A stretch of DNA of 8,506 nt from Bacillota bacterium (GTDB lineage: Bacteria > Bacillota > Clostridia > Acetivibrionales > DTU013): NCBI GenBank assembly GCA_023409615.1, contig JAEYRF010000116.1:1-8506 (forward strand). The letters run 5' to 3'. The notes under the pieces are model-generated. The model worked only from the letters and a program-made list of their open reading frames with translations. It had not been told where the DNA came from and did not search any database. Below are positions 1 to 6,203 of the stretch, piece by piece (position 1 is the first letter of the stretch; every line of letters starts with the position of its first letter). Both the position numbers and the translations under genes were made by a program.

Positions 1-125
1 AGCAAAAACCGCTCGCCCTTGACCTCCACCAACAATGTACGCTTATTTTTACAATATACAAATTTCAAGAGAGGAGAACCTAACTTAGAACACTGAAAAT
101 ATTGTCTTGACAATGGGGGGCATCA
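1..125. mobile_element. Putative terminus of an IS3-family-like insertion sequence (partial)
   Basis: Read on the minus strand, the sequence leaving the ATPase gene begins TGATGCCCCCC and is followed by ATTGTCAAGACAAT (101-114), a palindrome with 6-bp arms. A TG dinucleotide, a C-run and an AGACA block is the layout I associate with IS3-family terminal inverted repeats; that match is from memory of the family, not a search. The ATPase reading frame stops exactly here, as expected at an insertion junction. No transposase motif is visible in the remaining 100 or so bases, and the other end of the element lies outside the window. Alternatively this is ordinary flanking DNA and the ATPase gene carries a nonsense mutation, since its frame stays open after the stop as far as the window edge. 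Confidence 0.35.
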
Positions 126-779
126 TACAAAAGCAAAAACGTACGCAATTGACGCAACAAGATTATTCAAACCGTCTTTAGCGCTTTGAATTCCTAAATC
201 GTTTAACTCATATGTAAAGCAAGTATTAAAATCATTTTCATCTATTGATGCTGTAACTTCTTTTGCGCTTTTGTTAAGTTGCTCACAGCTTTCTTCGATT
301 GATTTGATGATTTCTAACTGGTTATCGCTTGAGCGATCAATATCAATATTAAACTGGTGTAATGGCTCATCTTCGTCACATAAATACCCTGTTACATTTA
401 CTTTTTTTGAAAGTAGATGCGTAGTCAGAAACCCAGTTCCAAACTTTCCGGTTATCTTTTTTTCTTTCCTATCAAGCTCATTTCTCTCTTTGGTAGAAAC
501 TTGTTCAATAAGGAAAACAATATTTTTTGTTAAAAACAGCTTTCCATTATGCTTAAATTCTATTACTTTTCTATTTTCATCAAAACTAACGAGAATATCA
601 ACTTTCCCTGTGGAGTTAACTACATCTTTTGCATTCTGAATAAGCTCCCAAATCCAGCGATAGGAAGTATCTTCATTATTGCTATTTTCCAATTTTTTGA
701 GTTGGTCGATAATTTTATTTGCAGCTTGTGTTGTTTGTGCTTCACTGCGTAAATTTTTAACCTTATTTTCTATACTCAT
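123..779 (-). CDS. GHKL (sacsin/HSP90-like) ATPase-domain protein, probably truncated at the C-terminus
   Basis: This 218-residue product is essentially one ATP-binding domain of the GHKL fold (HSP90, gyrase B, MutL, histidine kinases). Visible motifs are the N box WELIQNAKD (44-52, with Mg-binding Asn49 and neighbouring Glu45), an HNGKLF segment (77-82) in the position of the G1 box, and GKFGTGFLTTHLLS (111-124), the glycine-rich ATP lid. Proteins with this type of N-terminal ATPase are usually many hundreds of residues long, with unrelated C-terminal domains, and often occur among accessory or defence genes. Here nothing follows the ATPase fold, and the frame ends at a TGA that coincides with a possible insertion-sequence terminus. 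The ATG at 779 is preceded by AAAAGGAAC, a fair ribosome binding site. Domain identity is well supported; the cellular role is unknown, and a truncated protein is probably not functional in its original role. Confidence 0.75.
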   Translation of the reverse strand: MSIENKVKNLRSEAQTTQAANKIIDQLKKLENSNNEDTSYRWIWELIQNAKDVVNSTGKVDILVSFDENRKVIEFKHNGKLFLTKNIVFLIEQVSTKERNELDRKEKKITGKFGTGFLTTHLLSKKVNVTGYLCDEDEPLHQFNIDIDRSSDNQLEIIKSIEESCEQLNKSAKEVTASIDENDFNTCFTYELNDLGIQSAKDGLNNLVASIAYVFAFV

Positions 780-1055
780 GGTGTTAAGTTCCTTTTAAGT
801 GATCTGTTATTTGTCTATTACAAAAAACTATTTAAACTTCCTCATTCATAGTTATTTATTCTTAATTCCAATCGAGGTGCATATTTTTACTGTTATAATT
901 GATCCTATAATATATCTTCTATCTTTTTTCAGCTACCCATTATCTTTAATACAACATCTATCAATTTTGTACGGAATGCCCATTATAGACATTACCAGCA
1001 CAATTGTAAGCAGTCATTCCTAACTACTATTATTCGACTTTTTTCTAATCTTGTC

Positions 1056-1072
1056 AATACTTGCCAAGTATT
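1056..1072. repeat. Perfect odd-length palindrome (8-bp arms, 1-base centre)
   Basis: AATACTTGCCAAGTATT reads as two perfect 8-bp arms around a single C. The shape fits a dimeric DNA-binding protein site better than a terminator, because the centre is too small for a hairpin loop and no T-run follows. It lies about 280 bp upstream of the ATPase gene start. No regulator can be named. Confidence 0.5.
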
Positions 1073-1141
1073 AGATCACGGTAAACGTATTAATTTCATC
1101 TTTCGCTAGAAATTTCACTTGGAATTGATTATATATGCTAT

Positions 1142-1157
1142 TTCAGCATATGCTGAA
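1142..1157. repeat. Perfect 16-bp palindrome
   Basis: TTCAGCATATGCTGAA is fully self-complementary with no spacer. It lies 70 bp from the palindrome at 1056-1072 and just upstream of a very short plus-strand frame (1166-1270). It could be an operator or recombination half-site pair, or chance; there is no T-run, so it is not a terminator. Confidence 0.5.
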
Positions 1158-1165
1158 GAAGGAAC

Positions 1166-1270
1166 ATGAGCTCTGAAATTGCATTGATACGGTACAAGAT
1201 GCGTTTCATTGTAATACAAAAGAAAGAGCGACTTAATTCTGTTTCTTTATTGTACTTCAAGAGATTTTAA
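1166..1270 (+). CDS. Candidate 34-residue peptide, unrecognised
   Basis: An ATG at 1166 opens a 34-codon frame ending with TAA at 1268-1270. The product starts MSSEIALIRYKMRF and is basic, with several Lys and Arg residues. AGAAGGA stands immediately upstream, but only about two bases from the ATG, which is too close for an efficient ribosome binding site. The frame follows the palindrome at 1142-1157 and ends about 14 bp before the foldback element. It is the only plus-strand frame here with any start context; chance occurrence is quite likely. Confidence 0.12.
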   Translation: MSSEIALIRYKMRFIVIQKKERLNSVSLLYFKRF

Positions 1271-1283
1271 ATGACTTGCTTCG

Positions 1284-1533
1284 TAGGGAAAATGGGTGGA
1301 TATTGCTGCAAAACTAAAGCATCATGTGAAGAAATGGCTGCAGGCTGTTTGTACTGTTGAAACTCGAATGCGGCATTAGGAACTACAACCTGCGGCACGA
1401 TGCCGCAGGCGCTGGACTTAAGCCATGGATGGCGGTTGTCCTGCGCCCGCATTGGAGTGAGACAGTACATTACCAGCCTGCCCATGACGTAACCCGATGC
1501 TGTGTTTTGTAGTGATATCCACCCATGACCCTA
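1284..1533. repeat. Foldback element: ~250-bp imperfect inverted repeat (MITE-like or structured RNA)
   Basis: The two halves of this segment are inverted copies of each other. Paired blocks from outside in: 1284-1288 with 1529-1533 (5/5); 1292-1314 with 1504-1526 (20/23); 1319-1323 with 1496-1500 (5/5); 1340-1347 with 1474-1481 (8/8); 1350-1357 with 1462-1469 (8/8); 1363-1373 with 1447-1457 (10/11); and an apical stem CCTGCGGCA / TGCCGCAGG at 1389-1397 and 1401-1409 around a CGA loop. The right arm carries roughly 25 extra bases (1410-1434). The segment is visibly richer in G+C than the AT-rich DNA to its left. It lies 51 bp beyond the rluD stop codon, so lspA-rluD transcripts would run into it and it could end or stabilise them. 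No target duplication is evident. Best guesses are a non-autonomous mobile element or a long-hairpin RNA; which one cannot be told from one copy. Confidence 0.7.
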
Positions 1534-1584
1534 ATTCTATTTGCAATTTGACATTGTTGCATAGATCTACTCATTGCAAGCAAC

Positions 1585-2502
1585 TTACCCCTGCCTCAAC
1601 TGCTCAAGCAACTTATTGAACTCCTCCGGTGGCGGAGCCTCGAACTCCACATATTCTCCTGTGCCTGGGTGGACGAAACCAAGCAGTTTTGCATGCAACG
1701 CCTGGCCTTGAATGTCATACTGCTGCTTTTTCCTGCCATAGACAGGGTCACCAATCAGCGGATGACCGATGTAAGAAAGGTGAACCCTGATCTGATGCGT
1801 TCTGCCCGTTTCCAGTCGCAATTCCAGCAAAGTAGCCGACTTGAATCTTTCCAGCACCTTGAAATAAGTCACGGCTCTGCGTCCGTTCTTCGTATTCACG
1901 GCCATTTTCTTCCTCTCCTGAGGGTGTCTGCCGACAGGTGCATCGATTTTTCCGGTATCCTCCGCAATGACGCCCTCAGCCACAGCAATATAAACACGCT
2001 GTATATCATGATCCTTAAGCTTGTCCGAAAGCTTACCATGGGACGTATTATTCTTTGCTATCACCAGAACTCCTGATGTATCCTTGTCGATACGATGGAC
2101 GATACCGGGGCGGATGACCCCGTTTATATCGGAAAGCGAGCCTTCGCAGTGATCCAGCAGCGCATTGACCAGCGTGCCGGTGTAGTTACCTGCGGCGGGA
2201 TGTACGACCATTCCGCGTGCTTTGTTCACTACAATTATATCTTCATCTTCATAAAGGACATCCAGATCAATTTTTTCCGCTTTGATATCAAGCAGCTTTG
2301 GCTCGGGAATGCTGACAGATACAATATCCTCATTCTTCAGCTTATAGCCGGGTTTGACCATATTCCCATTGACGAGCGCCCCGCCTTCCGTGATCAGCTT
2401 TTCGAAAAAAGAACGCGACCAGGTCTCCAGCTTTTTTGTCAGCCATACATCAAGGCGCATATTAACATCTTGTTTTTCTATTTTATAAGTTTCACTCTGC
2501 AT
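1585..2502 (-). CDS. rluD: RluD/RluA-family 23S rRNA pseudouridine synthase
   Basis: This enzyme isomerises specific uridines in large-subunit rRNA to pseudouridine. The 305-residue protein has the full family layout: an N-terminal S4 RNA-binding domain (about 14-65, MRLDVWL to VSVSIPEP), a linker, then the catalytic domain with YEDEDIIVVNKARGMVVHPA (84-103), the active-site motif HRIDKDTSG (136-144, catalytic Asp139) and ETGRTHQIRVHL (231-242). Length is normal. Its ATG overlaps the end of lspA by 11 bases (ATGCAGAGTGA), with only a weak ribosome binding site, so translation is probably coupled to lspA. An RluA-type gene directly after lspA is also the arrangement in Bacillus subtilis (ylyB). 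Family assignment is firm; the exact target uridines are inferred from the RluD-like S4 plus catalytic layout. Confidence 0.95.
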   Translation of the reverse strand: MQSETYKIEKQDVNMRLDVWLTKKLETWSRSFFEKLITEGGALVNGNMVKPGYKLKNEDIVSVSIPEPKLLDIKAEKIDLDVLYEDEDIIVVNKARGMVVHPAAGNYTGTLVNALLDHCEGSLSDINGVIRPGIVHRIDKDTSGVLVIAKNNTSHGKLSDKLKDHDIQRVYIAVAEGVIAEDTGKIDAPVGRHPQERKKMAVNTKNGRRAVTYFKVLERFKSATLLELRLETGRTHQIRVHLSYIGHPLIGDPVYGRKKQQYDIQGQALHAKLLGFVHPGTGEYVEFEAPPPEEFNKLLEQLRQG

Positions 2503-2992
2503 CTTCTATTTTTTCCTGCTCTTCTTTCTCGATCTTCACTTTCTTCTCAGGTTCCTTGTAAATAAAAAACACATAGATTGCCATTGCTATGGTGCCGCAA
2601 GTGACTGATATGTCAGCCACATTGAAGATCGGGAATGGATAAGTGCCTATATAGAACAGTAGAAAGTCGGTCACTTCACCTGTTAATAACCTGTCTATAT
2701 AGTTCCCGACGGCGCCTGCCAATATAAGTGCAAGTGAAAATCGAAGAAATTTTTCTTTGTGTTTAAACAAATAGTAAATGACAAATGCGGAAATGATCGG
2801 AACAATGATTAAAAAGAAGACCCTGCCGTTTTTTAGCACACCCCAGGCCGCGCCTGAATTCATATGCAGCGTTAGATAAAAAAACTTATCTATGACCGGT
2901 ATCATCTCACCGACATCAATATTTTTTACAACGATGTATTTTGTAATCTGATCTAAAATCACAATAATAAGCGAAAGAATAATCCAAAGCAT
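2492..2992 (-). CDS. lspA: Lipoprotein signal peptidase (signal peptidase II)
   Basis: This aspartic membrane protease removes the signal peptide of prolipoproteins after lipidation of the +1 cysteine. I chose the ATG at 2992 (166 residues) because AGAGGT lies 7 bases upstream and the protein then begins MLWIILSLI, directly in the first membrane helix. An in-frame TTG nine codons upstream lacks such a site. Numbered from this ATG, conserved features are LDQITK (Asp14), MNSGAAWG (Asn45), GNYIDR (97-101, catalytic Asp100) and FNVADIS (123-129, catalytic Asp127). Four hydrophobic segments fit the family's four helices. The C-terminus is a charged Lys/Glu-rich tail of about 20 residues. The gene starts the lspA-rluD pair, and its nearest upstream neighbour encodes a lipoprotein that is a likely substrate. 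Confidence 0.96.
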   Translation of the reverse strand: MLWIILSLIIVILDQITKYIVVKNIDVGEMIPVIDKFFYLTLHMNSGAAWGVLKNGRVFFLIIVPIISAFVIYYLFKHKEKFLRFSLALILAGAVGNYIDRLLTGEVTDFLLFYIGTYPFPIFNVADISVTCGTIAMAIYVFFIYKEPEKKVKIEKEEQEKIEDAE

Positions 2993-3054
2993 GTTGTTAC
3001 CTCTCTTTTGCTGATTCAAGTATTTCTAATTACTTCTGATACTTCGATAAACAG

Positions 3055-3083
3055 ATTATACCGATGAATCGCCAGTTTGTAAA
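3055..3083 (-). promoter_or_regulatory. Sigma-A promoter for lspA-rluD
   Basis: On the minus strand TTTACA (3083-3078) and a perfect TATAAT (3060-3055) are separated by exactly 17 bases. Initiation would fall near 3048, giving an untranslated leader of roughly 56 bases before the lspA ATG. It lies within 40 bp of the stop codon of the upstream lipoprotein gene, and no terminator is visible between them, so lspA may also receive read-through. Confidence 0.75.
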
Positions 3084-3092
3084 CATTAGCCT

Positions 3093-4886
3093 TTACGGTA
3101 TTTCCGGCTTATACCATTGTGACATACCTTCATACCGGTTCCATGTATCCGGCTGCAGGGGCCCTTTAATATCCTTACTGTATACCATGACATCTCTTAG
3201 GAAATACAGCCCTATATATGGCGAATCTTTTAAAATCTGATCCTTCATAGCTTTGTATATGCGCTTTTTATAGTATTCGTTTTTTTCTTTAAAAAGCTCT
3301 GTAATGCCGGTATTCACCAAGGAGTCATTGTAACCTGAAACATTGTAGGCTGAATCGTTAATGCCGGATATGGATGAATAGAGATAACTGTTGGAATACA
3401 AATAGGACAAATCAGGTATTTGAGGAATCCTGCAGCCAAGGAAAGCCATGTCATACTTTAACGTACTGATCCTGTTCATCATTTCATCCCACTGAACCTC
3501 TTTCACTTCGGCTGGTATCCCTGCTTTTATAATCTGTTCACATATTTTATTTGCAATACGCATTCTGGTGCTGTTATTTGTATTGACCAGCAGTTCTACC
3601 TTAAGATATTTTCTTAATCCGCCTATAGACTTATATAAACCCTGCTTATTTTCTTTCCAGCCTCCCTCTTTCAGTACCTCAATTGGTGTCATCGCTGTGA
3701 TGGAAATTGCGTCGTCTGGTTCAGCAGTCGCATCCTTATCTGATGTGACACCGTTTACATTATCGTATAGAGGTGCTGCCTGGACACCCTCCAGGTCAGA
3801 TATCCAGCTTTCGGGTAATATGGGCAATTCGGCCGCTACTGCTTCACCAGGCATTTCTTCATTGATGATTGCACCAATGTCGACAGCCATTGAGATTGCT
3901 TTTCGTACATAAATGTCATTGAATATTGGATTATTCATATTGAAAGCAAGAAATTCAAAATTCCTTGAAGTGTACTTTTTAAAGGTCAGATCAGTCCTGC
4001 CCTTATATTTTTGATAGTTAGAAGCACCAATTGAAGCAACATCAAGATCATCAGTCTGAAACGCCACCATCGTATCATCAGGGTTCTTGTATATCTTCAT
4101 CATTATAGTTTCAATATATCTTTCCGCAGTCTCAACACTGTCAGAATCAGCACTATCCTTATATTCACCGGCATTAGCCAGTGTCATATACCACCACTCG
4201 GTATTTATTTTCATTTCAACATTAACATTTTCTTCATATGAAACAAATCGGTATGGTCCGGTCCCGGCGGGAGAAAACTGCTCTGAGGCTGACAGAATAT
4301 CTTTTTGATCAAATTGATGCTTTGCTATGATAGGAAATGTCATCATCTCAGGCATAAAAGAGTTCGGGTTATCAAGAACCAACCGTACAGTCGAGGAATC
4401 AACGGCTGCACAGGTTACAACACCGGCCAGCAATGGCTTATAGACTGAGTTGATCCCCGGATTCAGGAGTGTCTGGATAGTGAACTCAACATCATACGCG
4501 GTGAAGGGTTCGCCGTCATGCCAATTAATGCCGTTCCTGATATGAAATGTCCAGATAAGTCCGTCAGGAGAAACAGACCAGGTATCGGAAAGCATTGCAA
4601 CTGCTTTCTGATCTGCATCCAACCTTGTCAGTCCCTCATATATGAAGCTGAGAAAATCTGCAGTATAGGTGTTTTTAGTTAAAATAGGGTTCAAGCTGTC
4701 AGGCGCTGTTGTAAACAGGTTCAGGGTGCCTCCTGCAACAGGACCCTTGTCTAAAACATCATAATCTTCCTGATATTGATCATACTCATTGGTATCCTCA
4801 TATTGCCGCAGACTAAGACCGGTTTGGCAGCCTGTCAGCATCAGAGTTAATATTAATATTATGATTAATAGAGTACTTTTTTTCAT
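3093..4886 (-). CDS. Oligopeptide-type ABC transporter substrate-binding lipoprotein (SBP_bac_5 family)
   Basis: A 597-residue extracytoplasmic solute-binding protein of the DppA/OppA type. The N-terminus is a lipoprotein signal: MKKS, a run of Leu/Ile, then the lipobox LTGC (17-20), so Cys20 would be lipidated after processing by LspA. An acidic Tyr/Glu/Asp-rich linker (29-48) leads to the binding domain, which starts GGTLNLFTTAPDSLNP (52-67). It includes YEGLTRLDADQ (83-93), the family signature region WTFHIRNGINWHDGEPFTAYDV (112-133), GTGPYRFVSYE (208-218) and VRKAISMAVD (327-336). Residues about 346-400 form an Asp/Ala-rich stretch that looks longer than usual between the second lobe and EVLKEGGWKENK. 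No permease or ATPase genes adjoin it, so it is an orphan binding protein that may share a transporter encoded elsewhere. The ATG has GAGGAA about 7 bases upstream, overlapping the pgeF stop region. Family is certain; the substrate is not known. Confidence 0.93.
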   Translation of the reverse strand: MKKSTLLIIILILTLMLTGCQTGLSLRQYEDTNEYDQYQEDYDVLDKGPVAGGTLNLFTTAPDSLNPILTKNTYTADFLSFIYEGLTRLDADQKAVAMLSDTWSVSPDGLIWTFHIRNGINWHDGEPFTAYDVEFTIQTLLNPGINSVYKPLLAGVVTCAAVDSSTVRLVLDNPNSFMPEMMTFPIIAKHQFDQKDILSASEQFSPAGTGPYRFVSYEENVNVEMKINTEWWYMTLANAGEYKDSADSDSVETAERYIETIMMKIYKNPDDTMVAFQTDDLDVASIGASNYQKYKGRTDLTFKKYTSRNFEFLAFNMNNPIFNDIYVRKAISMAVDIGAIINEEMPGEAVAAELPILPESWISDLEGVQAAPLYDNVNGVTSDKDATAEPDDAISITAMTPIEVLKEGGWKENKQGLYKSIGGLRKYLKVELLVNTNNSTRMRIANKICEQIIKAGIPAEVKEVQWDEMMNRISTLKYDMAFLGCRIPQIPDLSYLYSNSYLYSSISGINDSAYNVSGYNDSLVNTGITELFKEKNEYYKKRIYKAMKDQILKDSPYIGLYFLRDVMVYSKDIKGPLQPDTWNRYEGMSQWYKPEIP

Positions 4887-4896
4887 TTGTTGTTCC

Positions 4897-5736
4897 TCAT
4901 TCCTTTATCTGCATGAATGCTGCAAAGGAACCGGTTCTTCTATCGTCTCCCCTATAGGAAAAAAACAGGTCCTTTCTACATTTGGTGCAAATACCACAGT
5001 CATGAATGTTATTTTCCTGCATACCTTCGGATAGCAATTCAAGCTTAATAATTTCCTTCAGGTCAATATTCCATTTTTTATCGCCTACAGGAGTATAAAG
5101 CTGGACATTATCAAATTTATTTTCAAATAGTTTGTAAACATCCTCATCTACCTCAAAGCAACACTTGTCAATGGATGGTCCTATTGCGGCAACAAGCCTG
5201 TCCGCACGAAAGCCGGGGATTTCCCTCATAGCGGTAAGTGCACTGGAAGCAATATTTTTTAATGTACCCCTCCAGCCTGAGTGCAGAAGTGCTGCTGCAT
5301 TTATACCAGGCTCAAAAAGAAAGACCGGCACACAATCCGCATGGAAAGTCACCATCGTAACACCTGGCGAAGTTGTCAGCAGGCCATCAATACCAATCAG
5401 ATCACTTCTCCTGGAAAAACCTTTTCCCTTATCTTTTTCATCGATTACAGCAACATTTATATCGTGAAGTTGATTTGTCAGCACTATACTATCAGTTTTG
5501 ACTCCAATTGAGTTACACAGTAACTGATAATTTTGTACTACATTATCTCTTGTGTCATTACGGTTAAAGCCAAGGTTAAGTGACCTGCACTCACCCTGGC
5601 TGACACCGCCATACCTGGTGCTTACACAGTGGATCAGTTTATCATTATATTTTTTCAGACATTCGAATTCTATGTATTTTAACTCTCCGTCTGTAACAAG
5701 GGTCGCTTTCTTCCCTATTTTTTCTGTTGACTTCAA
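4897..5736 (-). CDS. pgeF: Peptidoglycan editing factor PgeF / YlmD-YfiH (Cu-oxidase_4, 'laccase domain')
   Basis: Members of this family have been described as multicopper oxidases, purine nucleoside-processing enzymes and, for E. coli YfiH, as a factor that prevents serine being kept in place of L-alanine in peptidoglycan. Family motifs are clear. Numbered from the chosen start they are STRYGGVSQG (39-48), NQLHD (88-92, ligand His91), HADCVPVF (132-139, Cys135), LHSGWRGT (151-158, His152), GPSIDKCCFEV (186-196) and CGIC..C...FFSYRGD (247-264). I place the start at TTG 5736 (279 residues) because AGGAGG stands 5 bases upstream. Upstream in-frame starts at 5805 (TTG), 5799 and 5778 (ATG) have no such site and add residues without family features. 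Only 10 bp separate its TGA from the lipoprotein gene, so the two are probably cotranscribed. The biochemical role in this organism is inferred. Confidence 0.9.
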   Translation of the reverse strand: MKSTEKIGKKATLVTDGELKYIEFECLKKYNDKLIHCVSTRYGGVSQGECRSLNLGFNRNDTRDNVVQNYQLLCNSIGVKTDSIVLTNQLHDINVAVIDEKDKGKGFSRRSDLIGIDGLLTTSPGVTMVTFHADCVPVFLFEPGINAAALLHSGWRGTLKNIASSALTAMREIPGFRADRLVAAIGPSIDKCCFEVDEDVYKLFENKFDNVQLYTPVGDKKWNIDLKEIIKLELLSEGMQENNIHDCGICTKCRKDLFFSYRGDDRRTGSFAAFMQIKE

Positions 5737-5741
5737 TTTCT

Positions 5742-5747
5742 CCTCCT
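5742..5747 (-). promoter_or_regulatory. Ribosome binding site that decides the pgeF start
   Basis: AGGAGG on the minus strand, 5 bases before TTG 5736. It lies inside the longer open frame and argues against the upstream ATG and TTG codons as the main start. Confidence 0.6.
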
Positions 5748-5776
5748 CAGTACCTTTGTAAACCTTGAATATATTC

Positions 5777-5805
5777 ATATTATCATAAGCGTTTCTCATT
5801 CTCAA
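5777..5805 (-). promoter_or_regulatory. Possible sigma-A promoter for pgeF and the lipoprotein gene
   Basis: TTGAGA (5805-5800), a 17-base spacer and TAATAT (5782-5777) on the minus strand; the -10 matches consensus at only four of six positions. If used, transcripts would begin near 5770, downstream of the upstream ATGs, which would independently force use of TTG 5736. A competing pair, TTGAAA with TATATT at a 15-base spacing, lies slightly upstream. Confidence 0.3.
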
Positions 5806-5851
5806 TATAAGGCTTTACGATACATTTCAAAATGCCCCGACAGGCACATTC

Positions 5852-6004
5852 TTAATCCGGCGTCGGTCTGTTGCATTTTTTATTACATGAATTCCCTGAG
5901 TCAAAAATCCATGGACATACCAGAATAATGACAACAACTATGATTATGATCCACCAGATCCAGTTTGATCCGAACCCGAATCCACAGCCTCTATCTTCAT
6001 CCAT
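5852..6004 (-). CDS. Small YjcZ-like single-pass membrane peptide (50 residues), probable sporulation protein
   Basis: An ATG at 6004 opens a 50-codon frame ending at TAA (5852-5854). AGAGG stands 8 bases upstream, a good ribosome binding site. The peptide has a short acidic N-terminus (MDEDR), a Gly/Phe segment CGFGFGSNW (7-15), one strongly hydrophobic helix of Ile/Val/Leu (about 16-30), then CPWIFDSGN and a cysteine- and lysine-containing tail (Cys40, Cys44). A Gly/Phe-rich N-terminus before a single Ile/Val helix is the plan of the YjcZ family of tiny sporulation proteins in Firmicutes. The position between spoVS and pgeF and a possible sigma-K promoter upstream fit expression late in spore formation. 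A weak hairpin (TGCC / GGCA with TTTTG after) lies just past the stop. The coding call rests on composition and ribosome binding site; the family link is by resemblance, and the function is unknown. Confidence 0.7.
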   Translation of the reverse strand: MDEDRGCGFGFGSNWIWWIIIIVVVIILVCPWIFDSGNSCNKKCNRPTPD

Positions 6005-6036
6005 CCCTTCCACCTCTTTTAATAGATATCATAGTA

Positions 6037-6063
6037 TATATTATGGGTTTTATCTGCTAACGT
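6037..6063 (-). promoter_or_regulatory. Possible sigma-K promoter of the YjcZ-like gene
   Basis: On the minus strand CATAATATA (6045-6037) matches the sigma-K -10 pattern CATAnnnTA, and AAC, ending in the AC at 6063-6062, lies 16 bases upstream as the -35. Initiation near 6030 would give a leader of about 25 bases. The motif carries little information, so chance is a real possibility in AT-rich DNA; sigma-E is a poorer fit. Confidence 0.35.
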
Positions 6064-6112
6064 TACATCTGTATCCGGGTATATATATTGCTGATTTGCT
6101 TATCAAATGGCT

Positions 6113-6150
6113 ATAAATAAAAAAACTGCTGATAATATTATTACCAGCAG
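6113..6150 (-). terminator. Rho-independent terminator after spoVS
   Basis: On the minus strand CTGCTG...CAGCAG (6150-6126) forms a hairpin with a 6-bp outer stem, one mismatch and an AT-only inner stem, followed by TTTTTTTATTT (6125-6115). It lies 54 bp beyond the spoVS stop codon and separates spoVS from the YjcZ-like gene. Confidence 0.8.
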
Positions 6151-6203
6151 CATTCGCTTTTGCAAATCTCTACATTGTATAACGATTCACATTACTGATT
6201 CAG

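Larger units (their letters stand above)
780..1283. other. Gene-poor AT-rich stretch between the ATPase gene and the foldback element
   Basis: About 500 bases with no convincing gene. The open frames present are short, encode low-complexity Ile/Leu/Phe/Ser-rich strings typical of AT-rich noncoding DNA, and lack ribosome binding sites. It contains the upstream region of the ATPase gene and two perfect palindromes, listed separately. I found no tRNA, rRNA or CRISPR-like repeats. Confidence 0.6.

Noticed and set aside
1..122. Continuation of the ATPase protein past TGA as selenocysteine or read-through
   Set aside because: The same frame stays open, but the sequence after the stop lacks resemblance to the ATPase family, and no selenocysteine insertion structure is evident; an insertion junction explains it better.
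799..1023. 74-codon plus-strand frame rich in Ile, Leu, Phe and Ser
   Set aside because: Low-complexity translation of AT-rich noncoding DNA, with no ribosome binding site and no family resemblance.
1389..1409. CCTGCGGCA-CGA-TGCCGCAGG hairpin as a stand-alone terminator for rluD
   Set aside because: No T-run follows on either strand, and the hairpin is the tip of the larger foldback structure.
1267..1485. 72-codon minus-strand open frame
   Set aside because: It lies almost entirely within the foldback element, has no ribosome binding site or recognisable domain, and is best explained as a chance frame in GC-richer repeat DNA.
1284..1533. Integron attC site or CRISPR repeat
   Set aside because: The ends do not match the attC core sites (RYYYAAC / GTTRRRY), there is no integrase or cassette array, and there are no regularly spaced direct repeats.
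2095..2565. 156-codon plus-strand frame
   Set aside because: It is a shadow frame opposite rluD and the end of lspA, both of which have full family motifs.
2993..3019. Upstream TTG start of lspA adding nine residues
   Set aside because: The added residues are the translated ribosome binding site AGAGGT, and the ATG at 2992 has ideal spacing.
5871..6116. 81-codon plus-strand frame
   Set aside because: It is antisense to the YjcZ-like gene and its promoter region; its composition (His/Pro/Ser/Tyr) does not look coding, and the minus-strand frame has the better start site.
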